Assembly (NCBI RefSeq): GCF_037975245.1
Contig: NC_092578.1
Location: forward strand, 8,846,359-8,910,358
DNA from: Apostichopus japonicus
Lineage: Eukaryota > Echinodermata > Holothuroidea > Aspidochirotida > Stichopodidae
Length of the DNA: 64,000 bases
Direction of reading: 5' to 3'
This document shows positions 60,301 through 64,000 of the stretch, piece by piece; within the stretch, counting starts at the first letter, position 1; each line of letters begins with the position of its first letter. Both the position numbers and the translations under genes were made by a program. The notes beneath the pieces were generated by a model. It was not told where the DNA came from. It did no database searches and worked only from the letters and a program-made list of their open reading frames with translations.

Positions 60301-63158
60301 TGCTTCATAACTGTCCAGTTTGAAAATGCACCCAAGATTTTATAAATGCCATAAAATGATGAAATCAAGGTGCCAAATACTCCTAAAAATGTTTGGCGAC
60401 AGTCCTCAGTAGTTCTACTGCATTTCAGTGTTTTGTGATTAGGCAAACATTCTTAGGCATATTTTTGCGAAAACCCAGAAGCGACTTTTTTTCCCCTGAC
60501 CGCATGTACCATACGTGCTAATAGTAACTAAACTCCTTACCGCAACCGACAAAAGCAAGTCTGATTTCCTGTGACACGCACAAAAAAGTCAATGGAACTT
60601 TATTGTGTGATTTCCCGCACATGAAGTTAAGTCAAATTAGTCAATGGAGAAGTGCCATTGACATACTGTGTATGATCATTTGAAACAACAATTGATCCGA
60701 AGTTTTCCCTCGCAGATGGTAATCATTGAAAACTTGAAGAAAACATTCAGGATTGTTTTATTTTTCATAATAAAATAAAACTGTTAACAAAATGCTTATC
60801 CACTAAATTAGCCTGTGTAAGAATATGTGTAAAAGTAAGTTGGCCTGACGTTTCGATCCTGCTAGGATCGAAATGGGGATCAAAACGTGAGGCCAACTTA
60901 TTTTTACACATTAATTTTCTTATCAGATTATATATTTCGATACCAGCTAACTAATATAACTAATATTTTATTTCCGTGCGATATACTTTTTCACTTTATT
61001 TACGTTGGAGTTGCAACACTGATAACACTATAATACCAGTTGTAAAGCTGTCCCTAACTTCTTTGTTTTTTTATTTTGTAGCCATGGCTACTATTTCCCC
61101 CTTCTGTAGTCTGTACAGCACGGTCATTAACTGTGTTGTGACGGGATTGCAATATTGCGACTCCTCATTATAAACGTACAGCACCCCATGTATGTATTAC
61201 AGTGTTCTTTATTTGCTCCATTAACCTTTACTGTGTAACGTTAAGTCGTTCATTTACATCTTTGATTGTATTGGCCTAGAAGTTGGTAATCATGCAACAC
61301 TAAATCACACATTAGGCCAGTTCCACGAAAATTATGAAATAATCATTAATCAGCCAGATTGTCGCAGGAACTATCGGTAAACCGATTATCATATAATCGG
61401 TCGAACACTACTGTTTACCGTCTTGATTTCTTAATTTTCTAAGAAGGTAAATAGAGGAACATTGGTTGAAACACAATGGCCAGAAAGAATCAAAATCTTG
61501 CTAAATCTAGACTCAACCTTAAGCTTTAGGGAATCACGTTCCAGGTTAATGTACAAGCTTTTGAGTCGACTTTTCTTTTTATTGCAAACCAAACAGAAAT
61601 CTTTGGCGAATCTGATTTCTCTGAAATTCTGCACTTTTTAGATCGAGTGATGTCAATAGAAGTACCACCAATGTCTCGAATTCCATATTTTTCACTTTCT
61701 GTTGGAAGGCTGTGTTGGAAGAATGACTCGTACCTAATACGAAACACAAAATTACAATCTGTCAATTGCAATCAGATACCATAAAGAATGAAATCAATGT
61801 TCATGCAATAAAACAAATACAAAAAGACAATCCTTTGCTAGATTAAGAGAGTAAACTTACGTCTATTTCAGGATTTGGCGTCCTATATACTACTTCCGTC
61901 CTAGAGTTGATGCTTATGTTCAAACGATGACGATATTCAAAACTGGTGTACAACCCGGGGTAGTAGAGCCCGATCTGTGAAAGGAAACATTTGACACATT
62001 TACCTATTTAATCGAGTAAGAACAAGTTTACCGCGATAACGAAAAGTCAACAATAACGTAATGCTACGACACCTTGTCAAAATATACTTACAGCTGCAAT
62101 CAGTCATCAGATCCTCCTCAGCCTGGATGAATCAACGTTAAAACAATGAGGATTATCTCTGCGGATCAGCAATGCCTCACGAGTGTGTGAGACTTCAGAG
62201 CATAAAAGAGGAAAGTCCTACGCAGCTTGGCTGCAGGACACTTACAGCCCCCTCAGCACCCTGCTGCACCCTACAGCACCCCCCTCAGCACCCCACTGTA
62301 CTTCTGACACAATGCCAAATATTATCATGGTAATCTATACTACTGTACATAATACATGGAGAGTGGCAATTTCAACTCACAGAAAGCTGAGCTGGTCTGA
62401 GTACAAAGAAATATTTAACTAATGCCCCCCCCAAAAAAAAAAATCAAATTTTCATTTCACCCACCTGTCTGATGAAGACAGTTTCACCTTCACGGTGGTC
62501 GTACATCACCGAGGGTACTGTTTCGTTGGAAGAAAATAAGCCCACCTCTCTAAAGGTATCGTTGGAAATACAATCAAATTGGTACCCATAGAAACATTCT
62601 GGCGGAACACAAAACAAGAGTTGCAAAGAATGTGACTGGTGTGAGTGAAAATTTATGAGAATATGACTATGATTAATCCAGACAAATAAAGGTCTGTAAG
62701 CAATTTGCCTTCACACAGGCCTGTGGTATTACTGTACATCAATTTGGATGGTAGAATGAGAAGGAAGAGCCGGTCGCTGAGGGTGCAGTGTTAAAAGATT
62801 TACCAGGGCATACTAGACACGGTAGAATGAGGTGCTAAGGTTATGAGGAGACAGGTAAGCGAGGAGCAAAGTAAATCATCAATTTTTCTCTCTGTGTATA
62901 TATAAATATACTGTCTGGCCCATGTACTGTGGTTCCACAAATAGCAGGACGTACATTCCTAGATCAATTTCCAACAAGACAAGACAACCAGCTAATGGAT
63001 GAAAAAGAAAAGTGAAATCAATTGCGTGAACTCACCACTTTCACAGCGTTCATCCATAGAATTACCGCAGTCATTGATTCCATCGCACCGTTTGCTTGGT
63101 GGAATGCAAAGTGGAATATTGTCACACAGGAACTGATTCCTGTCACATGTAGGTACCA
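29793..63158 (-). CDS. Adhesion G protein-coupled receptor (3' part, 19 exons visible)
   Basis: Exons join in phase from 63158 down to the stop at 29793, about 1375 residues plus an unseen N terminus, except for one phase break between 55287 and 49243. Order: LDLRa; Cys-containing region; Ig; unrecognised ~190 residues; Ig; SEA; HormR-like Cys domain; GAIN; GPS with CxFW...C...[13 protein letters not shown]; seven membrane helices; Ser/Thr-rich tail. In this family GAIN-dependent cleavage at HL|T splits the receptor and frees a tethered agonist, here starting TNFAILV, that activates G proteins. SEA plus Ig before GAIN recalls the ADGRF group (GPR116 type), but the LDLRa is unlike it; family assignment needs a tree. 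Signal peptide and first exons lie right of the window. Confidence 0.93.
30320..31400. other. aGPCR intron; no other feature seen
   Basis: AT-rich intron sequence. GTAAGCGAGGAGCAAAGTAAA near 31199 matches the end of the repeats at 62746-62877 and 63342-63490. Confidence 0.5.
31406..31469 (-). CDS. aGPCR exon: helix 4 and start of extracellular loop 2
   Basis: 64 nt, [20 protein letters not shown] then G, continuing Y-CFPR in the next exon. Matches the family pattern GxPxxxVxxxxxxxxxxYGxxxxCW region (here YCF). Acceptor TAAATACAG, donor GGCTA|GTAAGT. Confidence 0.93.
32149..32411 (-). CDS. aGPCR exon: transmembrane helices 2 and 3
   Basis: 263 nt, [20 protein letters not shown], ... [36 protein letters not shown]. 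FxLxSxxWMxxEAxxxYL is the family-B2 helix 3 signature and the Cys in IGCTIF is the conserved ECL cysteine. Donor TGGG|GTAAGA, phase 1. Confidence 0.96.
32759..34152. mobile_element. hAT-like non-autonomous transposon
   Basis: Ends CAGTGGCGTAGC and GCTACGCTAGTG, flanked by an identical 8-bp CCACCCAC (32751-32758, 34153-34160). The repeat is low-complexity, so weaker evidence than for the other two. Inside, a second end-like sequence CAGGCGCGTAGCC (33083) and two related blocks (GCCTGGGAAGTGCCATTTCC... at about 33208 and 33976) suggest a composite or an internal duplication. In the aGPCR intron between TM1 and TM2-3 exons. Confidence 0.75.
34377..34486 (-). CDS. aGPCR exon: transmembrane helix 1
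   Basis: 110 nt, [20 protein letters not shown] then [16 protein letters not shown]. Follows the GPS exon in phase 0. Donor TCAA|GTAAGT, phase 2, joins [10 protein letters not shown] of the next exon. Confidence 0.94.
34690..35235. repeat. ~140-bp VNTR, 4 copies
   Basis: Units carry a purine-rich GGGGGAGGG patch, CACCATTCAGAAGCCACA and AACCAGGGATCACAGCATAG then TTTTATATCCATATATAGCCC. In the aGPCR intron between GPS and TM1 exons. Confidence 0.92.
35240..35990. other. aGPCR intron; no gene seen
   Basis: Contains a G-rich patch near 35540-35600. Open frames here have no recognisable domain and lie between GPCR exons. Confidence 0.5.
35990..36535. repeat. TAGAGTAGTGCAGTGTATTG simple repeat
   Basis: Short-period repeat of GTATTGTAGAGTAGTGCAGT and variants (about 540 bp). 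It is open in one minus frame over 200 codons only because the repeat lacks stops. Confidence 0.95.
36783..36959 (-). CDS. aGPCR exon: GPS cleavage motif
   Basis: 177 nt. [20 protein letters not shown], then GC...[15 protein letters not shown]. All four GPS cysteines, both Trp and the HL|T cleavage triad are present, so self-cleavage is predicted. Acceptor GACATCCAG, donor GTG|GTAAGT, phase 0. Confidence 0.96.
37094..37210. mobile_element. Truncated copy of the CAGGGATGAGC MITE
   Basis: CAGGGATGAGCCTGGTGTAA, then GTTGCGGTATATGCTCCAGT and CGAGGTAGAAAAGAAATC, colinear with the element at 49281-49446 but lacking its right end GCTCATGCCTG. Confidence 0.75.
37535..37725 (-). CDS. aGPCR exon: GAIN subdomain B
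   Basis: 191 nt, [20 protein letters not shown] ... [20 protein letters not shown] then KFHLLP. The L-x-x-P-V-V-x-x-F-x-L pattern precedes the GPS in adhesion GPCRs. The first acceptor, TCCGTAG|AGGAAA, keeps phase with the previous exon. Donor CCT|GTAAGT, phase 0. Confidence 0.92.
38048..38426 (-). CDS. aGPCR exon: GAIN subdomain A
   Basis: 379 nt, [40 protein letters not shown], ... [20 protein letters not shown], ... [10 protein letters not shown]. Helical then beta content typical of GAIN. Acceptor TTCCCCCACAG, donor TATG|GTGAGT, phase 1. Confidence 0.9.
38430..39050. other. aGPCR intron between GAIN exons; nothing else seen
   Basis: AT-rich, unremarkable; no repeat or gene recognised. 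Confidence 0.5.
39053..39166 (-). CDS. aGPCR duplicate exon copy 3 (114 nt, in frame)
   Basis: [20 protein letters not shown] then [18 protein letters not shown]. Acceptor AATGTGATGAG|, donor GAG|GTACGT. The most diverged N terminus, still open and in phase. Confidence 0.6.
39207..39320 (-). CDS. aGPCR duplicate exon copy 2 (114 nt, in frame)
   Basis: [20 protein letters not shown] then [18 protein letters not shown]. Same borders as copy 1: acceptor AATGTGACGAG|, donor GAG|GTACAT. Several amino-acid differences (K for Q, K for N, P for S) with no stop or frameshift. Confidence 0.6.
39385..39498 (-). CDS. aGPCR duplicate exon copy 1 (114 nt, in frame)
   Basis: [20 protein letters not shown] then [18 protein letters not shown]. 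114 nt, phase 0 to 0, with its own C/T-rich tract and AATGTGACAGAG| acceptor and GAG|GTACGT donor. Inclusion would add 38 residues without a frameshift. Use in mRNA unproven. Confidence 0.6.
39550..39705 (-). CDS. aGPCR exon: GAIN helical segment (full-length copy)
   Basis: 156 nt, phase 0 to 0, [53 protein letters not shown] helical stretch of the GAIN subdomain A. Acceptor TTTCAACTAG; donor GAG|GTACGT. This copy has 14 more N-terminal codons than the three duplicate exons downstream and is probably the parent. Confidence 0.88.
39919..40052 (-). CDS. aGPCR exon: HormR-like domain, second half, and GAIN start
   Basis: 134 nt, [20 protein letters not shown] then [25 protein letters not shown]-x-C...W......NC is the C-terminal part of the HormR-like pattern. 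Acceptor CTCTCACAG, donor ACG|GTACAT, phase 0. Confidence 0.88.
40545..40661 (-). CDS. aGPCR exon: HormR-like domain, first half
   Basis: 117 nt, [20 protein letters not shown] then [17 protein letters not shown]. The C..T..AG...F..T..G..A...C pattern matches the Cys/Trp hormone-receptor-like motif found before GAIN in many adhesion GPCRs. Acceptor TTATTTTCAG, donor GTCG|GTGAGC. Confidence 0.85.
40762..41794. repeat. ~131-bp VNTR, 8 copies
   Basis: Units share CTACAGTATGGACAGAATAC, TAAACACTATGGAAGGCCGG, TTACCAGGTCACAGTAGAGT and GGGAGACAATAAGTG. Several plus-strand frames stay open over 2-3 units because of the unit lengths. In an aGPCR intron; a Harbinger-like element is inserted in the last unit. 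Confidence 0.95.
41798..44788. mobile_element. PIF/Harbinger-like non-autonomous element, 3 kb
   Basis: Inverted terminal repeats of about 33 bp with one mismatch (GGCACCATATACAAAATCAG... on the left and its complement ...ATGGTGCC on the right), flanked by TAA on both sides (41795-41797, 44789-44791). A TWA target duplication and GG ends fit PIF/Harbinger. The subterminal region repeats CCGACCGCGG-type motifs, candidate transposase binding sites. No transposase or Myb-like ORF is recognised over 3 kb, so it is non-autonomous or decayed. Confidence 0.82.
44894..45095 (-). CDS. aGPCR exon: SEA domain, second half
   Basis: 202 nt, [20 protein letters not shown] then [15 protein letters not shown]... 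The G-S-V in RPGSVESDV aligns with the GSVVV site where some SEA domains self-cleave; whether this one does is unknown. Acceptor TTGGTCAG, donor CGTAT|GTAAGT, phase 1. Confidence 0.9.
45100..46180. other. aGPCR intron within the SEA domain; no gene seen
   Basis: AT-rich intron; nothing recognised. Confidence 0.5.
46186..46910. mobile_element. Unclassified repeat element with short ORF
   Basis: GTTCATTCATAC at 46186 and its complement GTATGAATGAAC near 46812 form a 12-bp inverted repeat. A ~75-bp block beginning CTTAGTAAAGATTCCTAAAT and containing GTTCAGGTCAGCTGACCGTG is present as direct copies at about 46197 and 46831. Between them lies an 83-codon plus-strand frame, [20 protein letters not shown]..., including [13 protein letters not shown], which faintly recalls the N-terminal motif of Crypton-derived proteins. 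Classification unknown. Confidence 0.45.
46968..47080 (-). CDS. aGPCR exon: SEA domain, first half
   Basis: 113 nt, [20 protein letters not shown] then [18 protein letters not shown]. Matches the start of SEA domains (ferredoxin-like fold next to membrane-bound mucins and adhesion GPCRs). Ends phase 0 at TAT|GTAAGT. Confidence 0.88.
47730..47999 (-). CDS. aGPCR exon: second immunoglobulin domain
   Basis: 270 nt, phase 1 to 1, a complete Ig module: [45 protein letters not shown]...W...DxGxFxC pattern is intact. Acceptor TTTTCATCCAG, donor CAGAG|GTAGGA. Confidence 0.93.
48671..49243 (-). CDS. aGPCR exon: large extracellular exon, fold unknown
   Basis: 573 nt (about 190 residues), [20 protein letters not shown]...[17 protein letters not shown]. 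Has six or seven cysteines and the sequon NAS. I recognise no domain; its position between two Ig domains is notable. It joins in phase 1 to the next Ig exon (ITQD-APQITF). Acceptor CTTTTTGTAG, donor GATG|GTAAGT. Confidence 0.88.
49281..49446. mobile_element. 166-bp MITE, 6-bp target duplication
   Basis: Ends CAGGGATGAGC and GCTCATGCCTG, flanked by GATAGT on both sides (49275-49280, 49447-49452). Full-length relative of the 70-bp copy at 28320. In the aGPCR intron just 37 bp upstream (gene sense) of the 48671-49243 exon. Confidence 0.85.
49990..52550 (+). pseudogene. Broken Penelope-like retroelement (RT and GIY-YIG region)
   Basis: Fragments in shifting frames, in the order of Penelope-type ORFs: [14 protein letters not shown] and RLINPAKSE, then [30 protein letters not shown] (50660-50690), [18 protein letters not shown] (50830-50885), [19 protein letters not shown] and [20 protein letters not shown] (51670-51800), and [16 protein letters not shown] (52055-52105) from the C-terminal GIY-YIG domain. 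Stops and frameshifts break it, and a SINE interrupts it at about 50895-51266. It lies in the aGPCR intron, in the opposite orientation to that gene. It is not a working gene. Confidence 0.85.
50895..51266 (-). mobile_element. tRNA-derived SINE nested in the Penelope-like element
   Basis: Read on the minus strand: A box in GTTGTGGTTAAAGGCAGTGG, B box GGTTCGAGTAC (complement at 51209-51219), then TGTGTCCTTGGGCAAGGCAC, a body motif common in marine animal SINEs. It interrupts the RT region after ...GAEVCKLV. The outer boundaries are approximate. Confidence 0.75.
52707..53534 (+). pseudogene. Penelope-like element N-terminal ORF (second, partial copy)
   Basis: 275-codon open frame. The preceding GCCTGACGATGGAGTAGTGA then CCACTCCGAAATA is the kind of sequence flanking such elements. 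The body, [33 protein letters not shown], then [20 protein letters not shown] and [12 protein letters not shown], matches the N-terminal region of Penelope-type proteins (NLSS..L...E...L..GL.F). It ends at a stop before any RT motif. A second short frame to 53724 ([20 protein letters not shown]) may be its continuation. Lying after the C-terminal end of the first copy, it makes a tandem partial arrangement, typical of Penelope elements. Confidence 0.6.
53760..55270. other. aGPCR intron after the Penelope-like element; no exon found
   Basis: AT-rich. Two related blocks (TTCACCAAATTCTTCTTTAT at about 54557 and TTCACCAAATTCTTTCATTA at 54694, each followed by CACACTAAGTCAATGGG). I searched the minus strand for the missing second half of the Ig domain and saw none. 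Confidence 0.45.
55287..55494 (-). CDS. aGPCR exon: first immunoglobulin domain (N-terminal part)
   Basis: 208 nt, [60 protein letters not shown]. The first Ig cysteine and the W are present, but the strand with YxC is not; it should lie in a following exon. It ends in phase 2 (ACAAT|GTGAGT) whereas the next recognised exon needs phase 1. Confidence 0.88.
55500..56095. other. aGPCR intron with C-rich tract
   Basis: Contains poly-C at about 55868-55884 preceded by repeated CTATCCCC, and a diverged GGTGACC/GTCCCC patch like the element at 2553-2990. No gene seen. Confidence 0.5.
56100..57655 (-). repeat. 63-bp minisatellite carrying copied 5' splice sites
   Basis: 24 tandem units directly after the exon at 57656-57935. 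On the minus strand each reads GACTGGAACCCTGCTTTG (last 18 nt of that exon) then a donor-like hexamer and GTCATATCAGAACCCTTGTG, CTACTGTTCCTTCATGTGG. Donor hexamers: GTAAGT in 8, GTTAGT in 7, GTAAAT in 5, GTGAGT in 1; in 3 units the GT is lost (TTGAGT). Main unit length 63 bp, 21 codons, so reading frames run through; the open frames of over 100 codons are a by-product. Confidence 0.95.
57656..57935 (-). CDS. aGPCR exon: extracellular segment; its 3' end is copied in the array
   Basis: 280 nt after [30 protein letters not shown]...[20 protein letters not shown] then [19 protein letters not shown]. Several cysteines; probably one beta domain with the two previous exons; not recognised. Donor CCCTGCTTTG|GTGAGT. 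The final 18 exonic bases and this donor recur in each unit of the 63-bp minisatellite just downstream. Confidence 0.88.
58300..59350. repeat. ~260-bp diverged tandem repeats
   Basis: Four or so copies sharing TACTTACTATGTAGTTACAT, CACCATACCAAGTATGAACT, ATATTGACATTT and CCACTCATTAATATTCATGA. In an aGPCR intron. Confidence 0.7.
59580..60240. repeat. ~120-bp repeats with DR1-type TGACCTTTGACCT motifs
   Basis: About five diverged units: TGATGCATCCACATGATGAG, ATCCATGCTTCCTAACTTGA, then CAGATGACCTTTGACCTCCA. TGACCTTTGACCT is exact at 59761-59773, 59831-59843 and 59972-59984 and degenerate at 60102. Its complement AGGTCAAAGGTCA is the consensus DR1 response element of HNF4/RXR-type nuclear receptors. 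In an aGPCR intron; function unproven. Confidence 0.75.
60768..60925 (+). repeat. Retroelement tail copy, relative of 27845-27970
   Basis: TAAAACTGTTAACAAAATGC, CAAACTTAT-like spacer, GTAAGTTGGCCTGACGTTTC then GATCCTGCTAGGATCG. The CCTGACGTTTCGATCC motif is shared with the 27.8-kb copy. Confidence 0.55.
60930..61855. other. aGPCR intron; no gene seen
   Basis: AT-rich. Short open frames without domain signature. Confidence 0.45.
61861..61974 (-). CDS. aGPCR exon: extracellular segment
   Basis: 114 nt, phase 0 to 0, [20 protein letters not shown] then [18 protein letters not shown]. No named domain. Acceptor CTTTCACAG, donor GAC|GTAAGT. Confidence 0.85.
62465..62598 (-). CDS. aGPCR exon: extracellular Cys-containing segment
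   Basis: 134 nt, [20 protein letters not shown] then [25 protein letters not shown]. Follows the LDLRa exon in phase. Two cysteines and N-glycosylation sequons (NDT, NET). Fold not recognised; beta-rich, loosely CUB-like. Acceptor TTCCGCCAG, donor CAG|GTGGGT. Confidence 0.85.
62746..62877. repeat. Interspersed repeat copy, relative of 63342-63490
   Basis: TTGGATGGTAGAATGAGAAG, CGGTCGCTGAGGGTGCAGTG, TACTAGACACGGTAGAATGA then GACAGGTAAGCGAGGAGC. Colinear with the right half of the hairpin element below. In an aGPCR intron. Confidence 0.8.
63036..63158 (-). CDS. aGPCR exon: LDL-receptor class A domain
   Basis: 123 nt. [20 protein letters not shown] then [15 protein letters not shown]: six cysteines and the Ca-binding acidic motif (DGxxDCxxxxDE) of an LDLRa module. 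Phase 1 to 1, the usual symmetrical module exon. Acceptor CTGCTCATAG, donor AGTG|GTGAGT. Confidence 0.95.
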
Positions 63159-63258
63159 CTATGAGCAGAATAAATAATTATTGGATCACATCACACACAA
63201 TATATATGATTGCTTGTATATTATAAAACTTACTGGTTTATATATTTACGAGTGACCT

Positions 63259-63472
63259 GCTTACCTGTCTCCCCACAACATTAGCACCTCATTCTACCAT
63301 GTATTTGAATCCACTACGAAAACGCATGAGTAAACACTTTGGATGGTAGAATGAGGAGGAAGGGCATTGACCGGAAGGGACCGGTCACTGAGGGTGCACA
63401 GTGTTAAAAGATTACCAGGGCATACTAGACACGGTAGAATGAGGTGCTAATGTTGTGGGGAGACAGGTAAGC
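63259..63472. mobile_element. Fold-back element with perfect 40-bp inverted repeat
   Basis: Arms 63259-63298 (GCTTACCTGTCTCCCCACAA ...) and 63433-63472 are perfectly complementary over 40 bp, 134 bp apart. A clear target duplication is not seen. It sits 100 bp upstream (gene sense) of the LDLRa exon. The arms carry ACAG|GTAAGC, a near-consensus 5' splice site, on the plus strand. Confidence 0.85.
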
Positions 63473-63489
63473 GGGGAACGAAGTAAATA

Positions 63490-64000
63490 GTATCAGTATT
63501 AAGACCATCATGCGTCTAGCCAAAGCAGATCTGAAAGTGGGACACAAATCTCTGCTTTCACTGTTAATATTAAAAGAGTGCCTTTAACCACATGCACTAT
63601 TACATGAATTTTTTTATATACCTCCTCTGGTGTGTGTTTTTTTTTTTCCTAATCTGTTCATCTCAAATTTCATATGCAATTCGGCAGACTTCCGATAACT
63701 AGAACCATCTTTGGGGTTCTCAGTTCAGGGCAATTTTTTTTTTATGGTCATCCTGTGGTAGGAGACCAAATTTCTGTACCTGTATGGACAACCAAAATCC
63801 GCACTGGAGGTCATTCAACAGAAGACGTTGTTAAATTGGGATTGCTTTGGGATTGTAAATATCCTAAAAATAGGTAAAGTGATAAATTGGTATCTTCTGC
63901 AAAGTCATGTGTTCTATTTGCCAAAAAAACCCTACACATCTCTGCTAAAGGATACATGTTAGTCATTGCTTTTTTTTTGGGTAGACAACGTAAAAGAAAA
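63490..64000. other. Presumed aGPCR intron to window end; no exon recognised
   Basis: AT-rich with T runs near 63640 and 63970. A 67-codon plus-strand frame (63674-63877) has no recognisable domain. The next upstream GPCR exon must end in phase 1 and was not found here. Confidence 0.45.

Noticed and set aside
61861-62465. CUB domain in exons 61861-62598
   Set aside because: Beta-rich with cysteines and near an LDLRa module, but the CUB cysteine spacing and aromatic signature are not clear enough to name it.

Overview
This is animal (metazoan) nuclear DNA: genes are split by GT-AG introns of 0.1 to 10 kb, coding sequence is sparse, and introns are full of minisatellites, DNA transposons and retroelement fragments. 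The protein families (an orphan receptor tyrosine kinase, an RNase P/MRP Rpp25-type Alba protein, an LDLRa/Ig/SEA adhesion GPCR) and the repeat types (hAT-like elements with GGGGCGTAGC ends, Penelope-like elements) suggest a marine invertebrate deuterostome, most likely an echinoderm. That is an inference; no marker gene settles it.

Layout. (1) 1-14985, plus strand: the 3' part of a receptor tyrosine kinase gene, 11 exons joined in consistent phase, giving about 511 residues: extracellular tail, one membrane helix, a complete kinase domain with an HGD instead of HRD catalytic loop, and a short acidic tail. (2) 15 to 19.7 kb: non-coding, with a small hAT element and a perfect 29-bp hairpin. 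(3) 19749-25543, plus strand: an Rpp25/Rpp25L homologue in five coding exons, with the start codon apparently split by an intron. (4) 25.5 to 29.8 kb: convergent 3' region. (5) 29793-63158, minus strand: a large adhesion GPCR gene whose 5' end lies beyond the window. It encodes LDLRa, an unrecognised Cys-containing region, Ig, an unrecognised region, Ig, SEA, a HormR-like Cys domain, GAIN, a GPS with intact HL|T site, seven membrane helices and a cytoplasmic tail. Its introns hold three in-frame duplicate exons, a 3-kb Harbinger-like element, a broken Penelope-like element carrying a nested tRNA-SINE, and arrays with nuclear-receptor DR1-like motifs.

The most striking pattern is that four tandem arrays overlap gene-processing signals: a 63-bp minisatellite that copies an exon end with its 5' splice site 24 times (56.1-57.7 kb), an exon duplicated into four splice-competent 114-bp cassettes (39.05-39.7 kb), a ~55-bp array whose last unit is the 3' splice site of the kinase catalytic-loop exon (6.5-7.66 kb), and a 34-bp array that contains the GPCR stop codon (29.6-29.8 kb). 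A second unusual item is a tandem set of about 195-bp units whose 5' ends match the first ~40 nt of U2 snRNA (8.02-8.83 kb). Exon boundaries were read by eye from splice consensus, reading frame and family motifs; expression data were not available.
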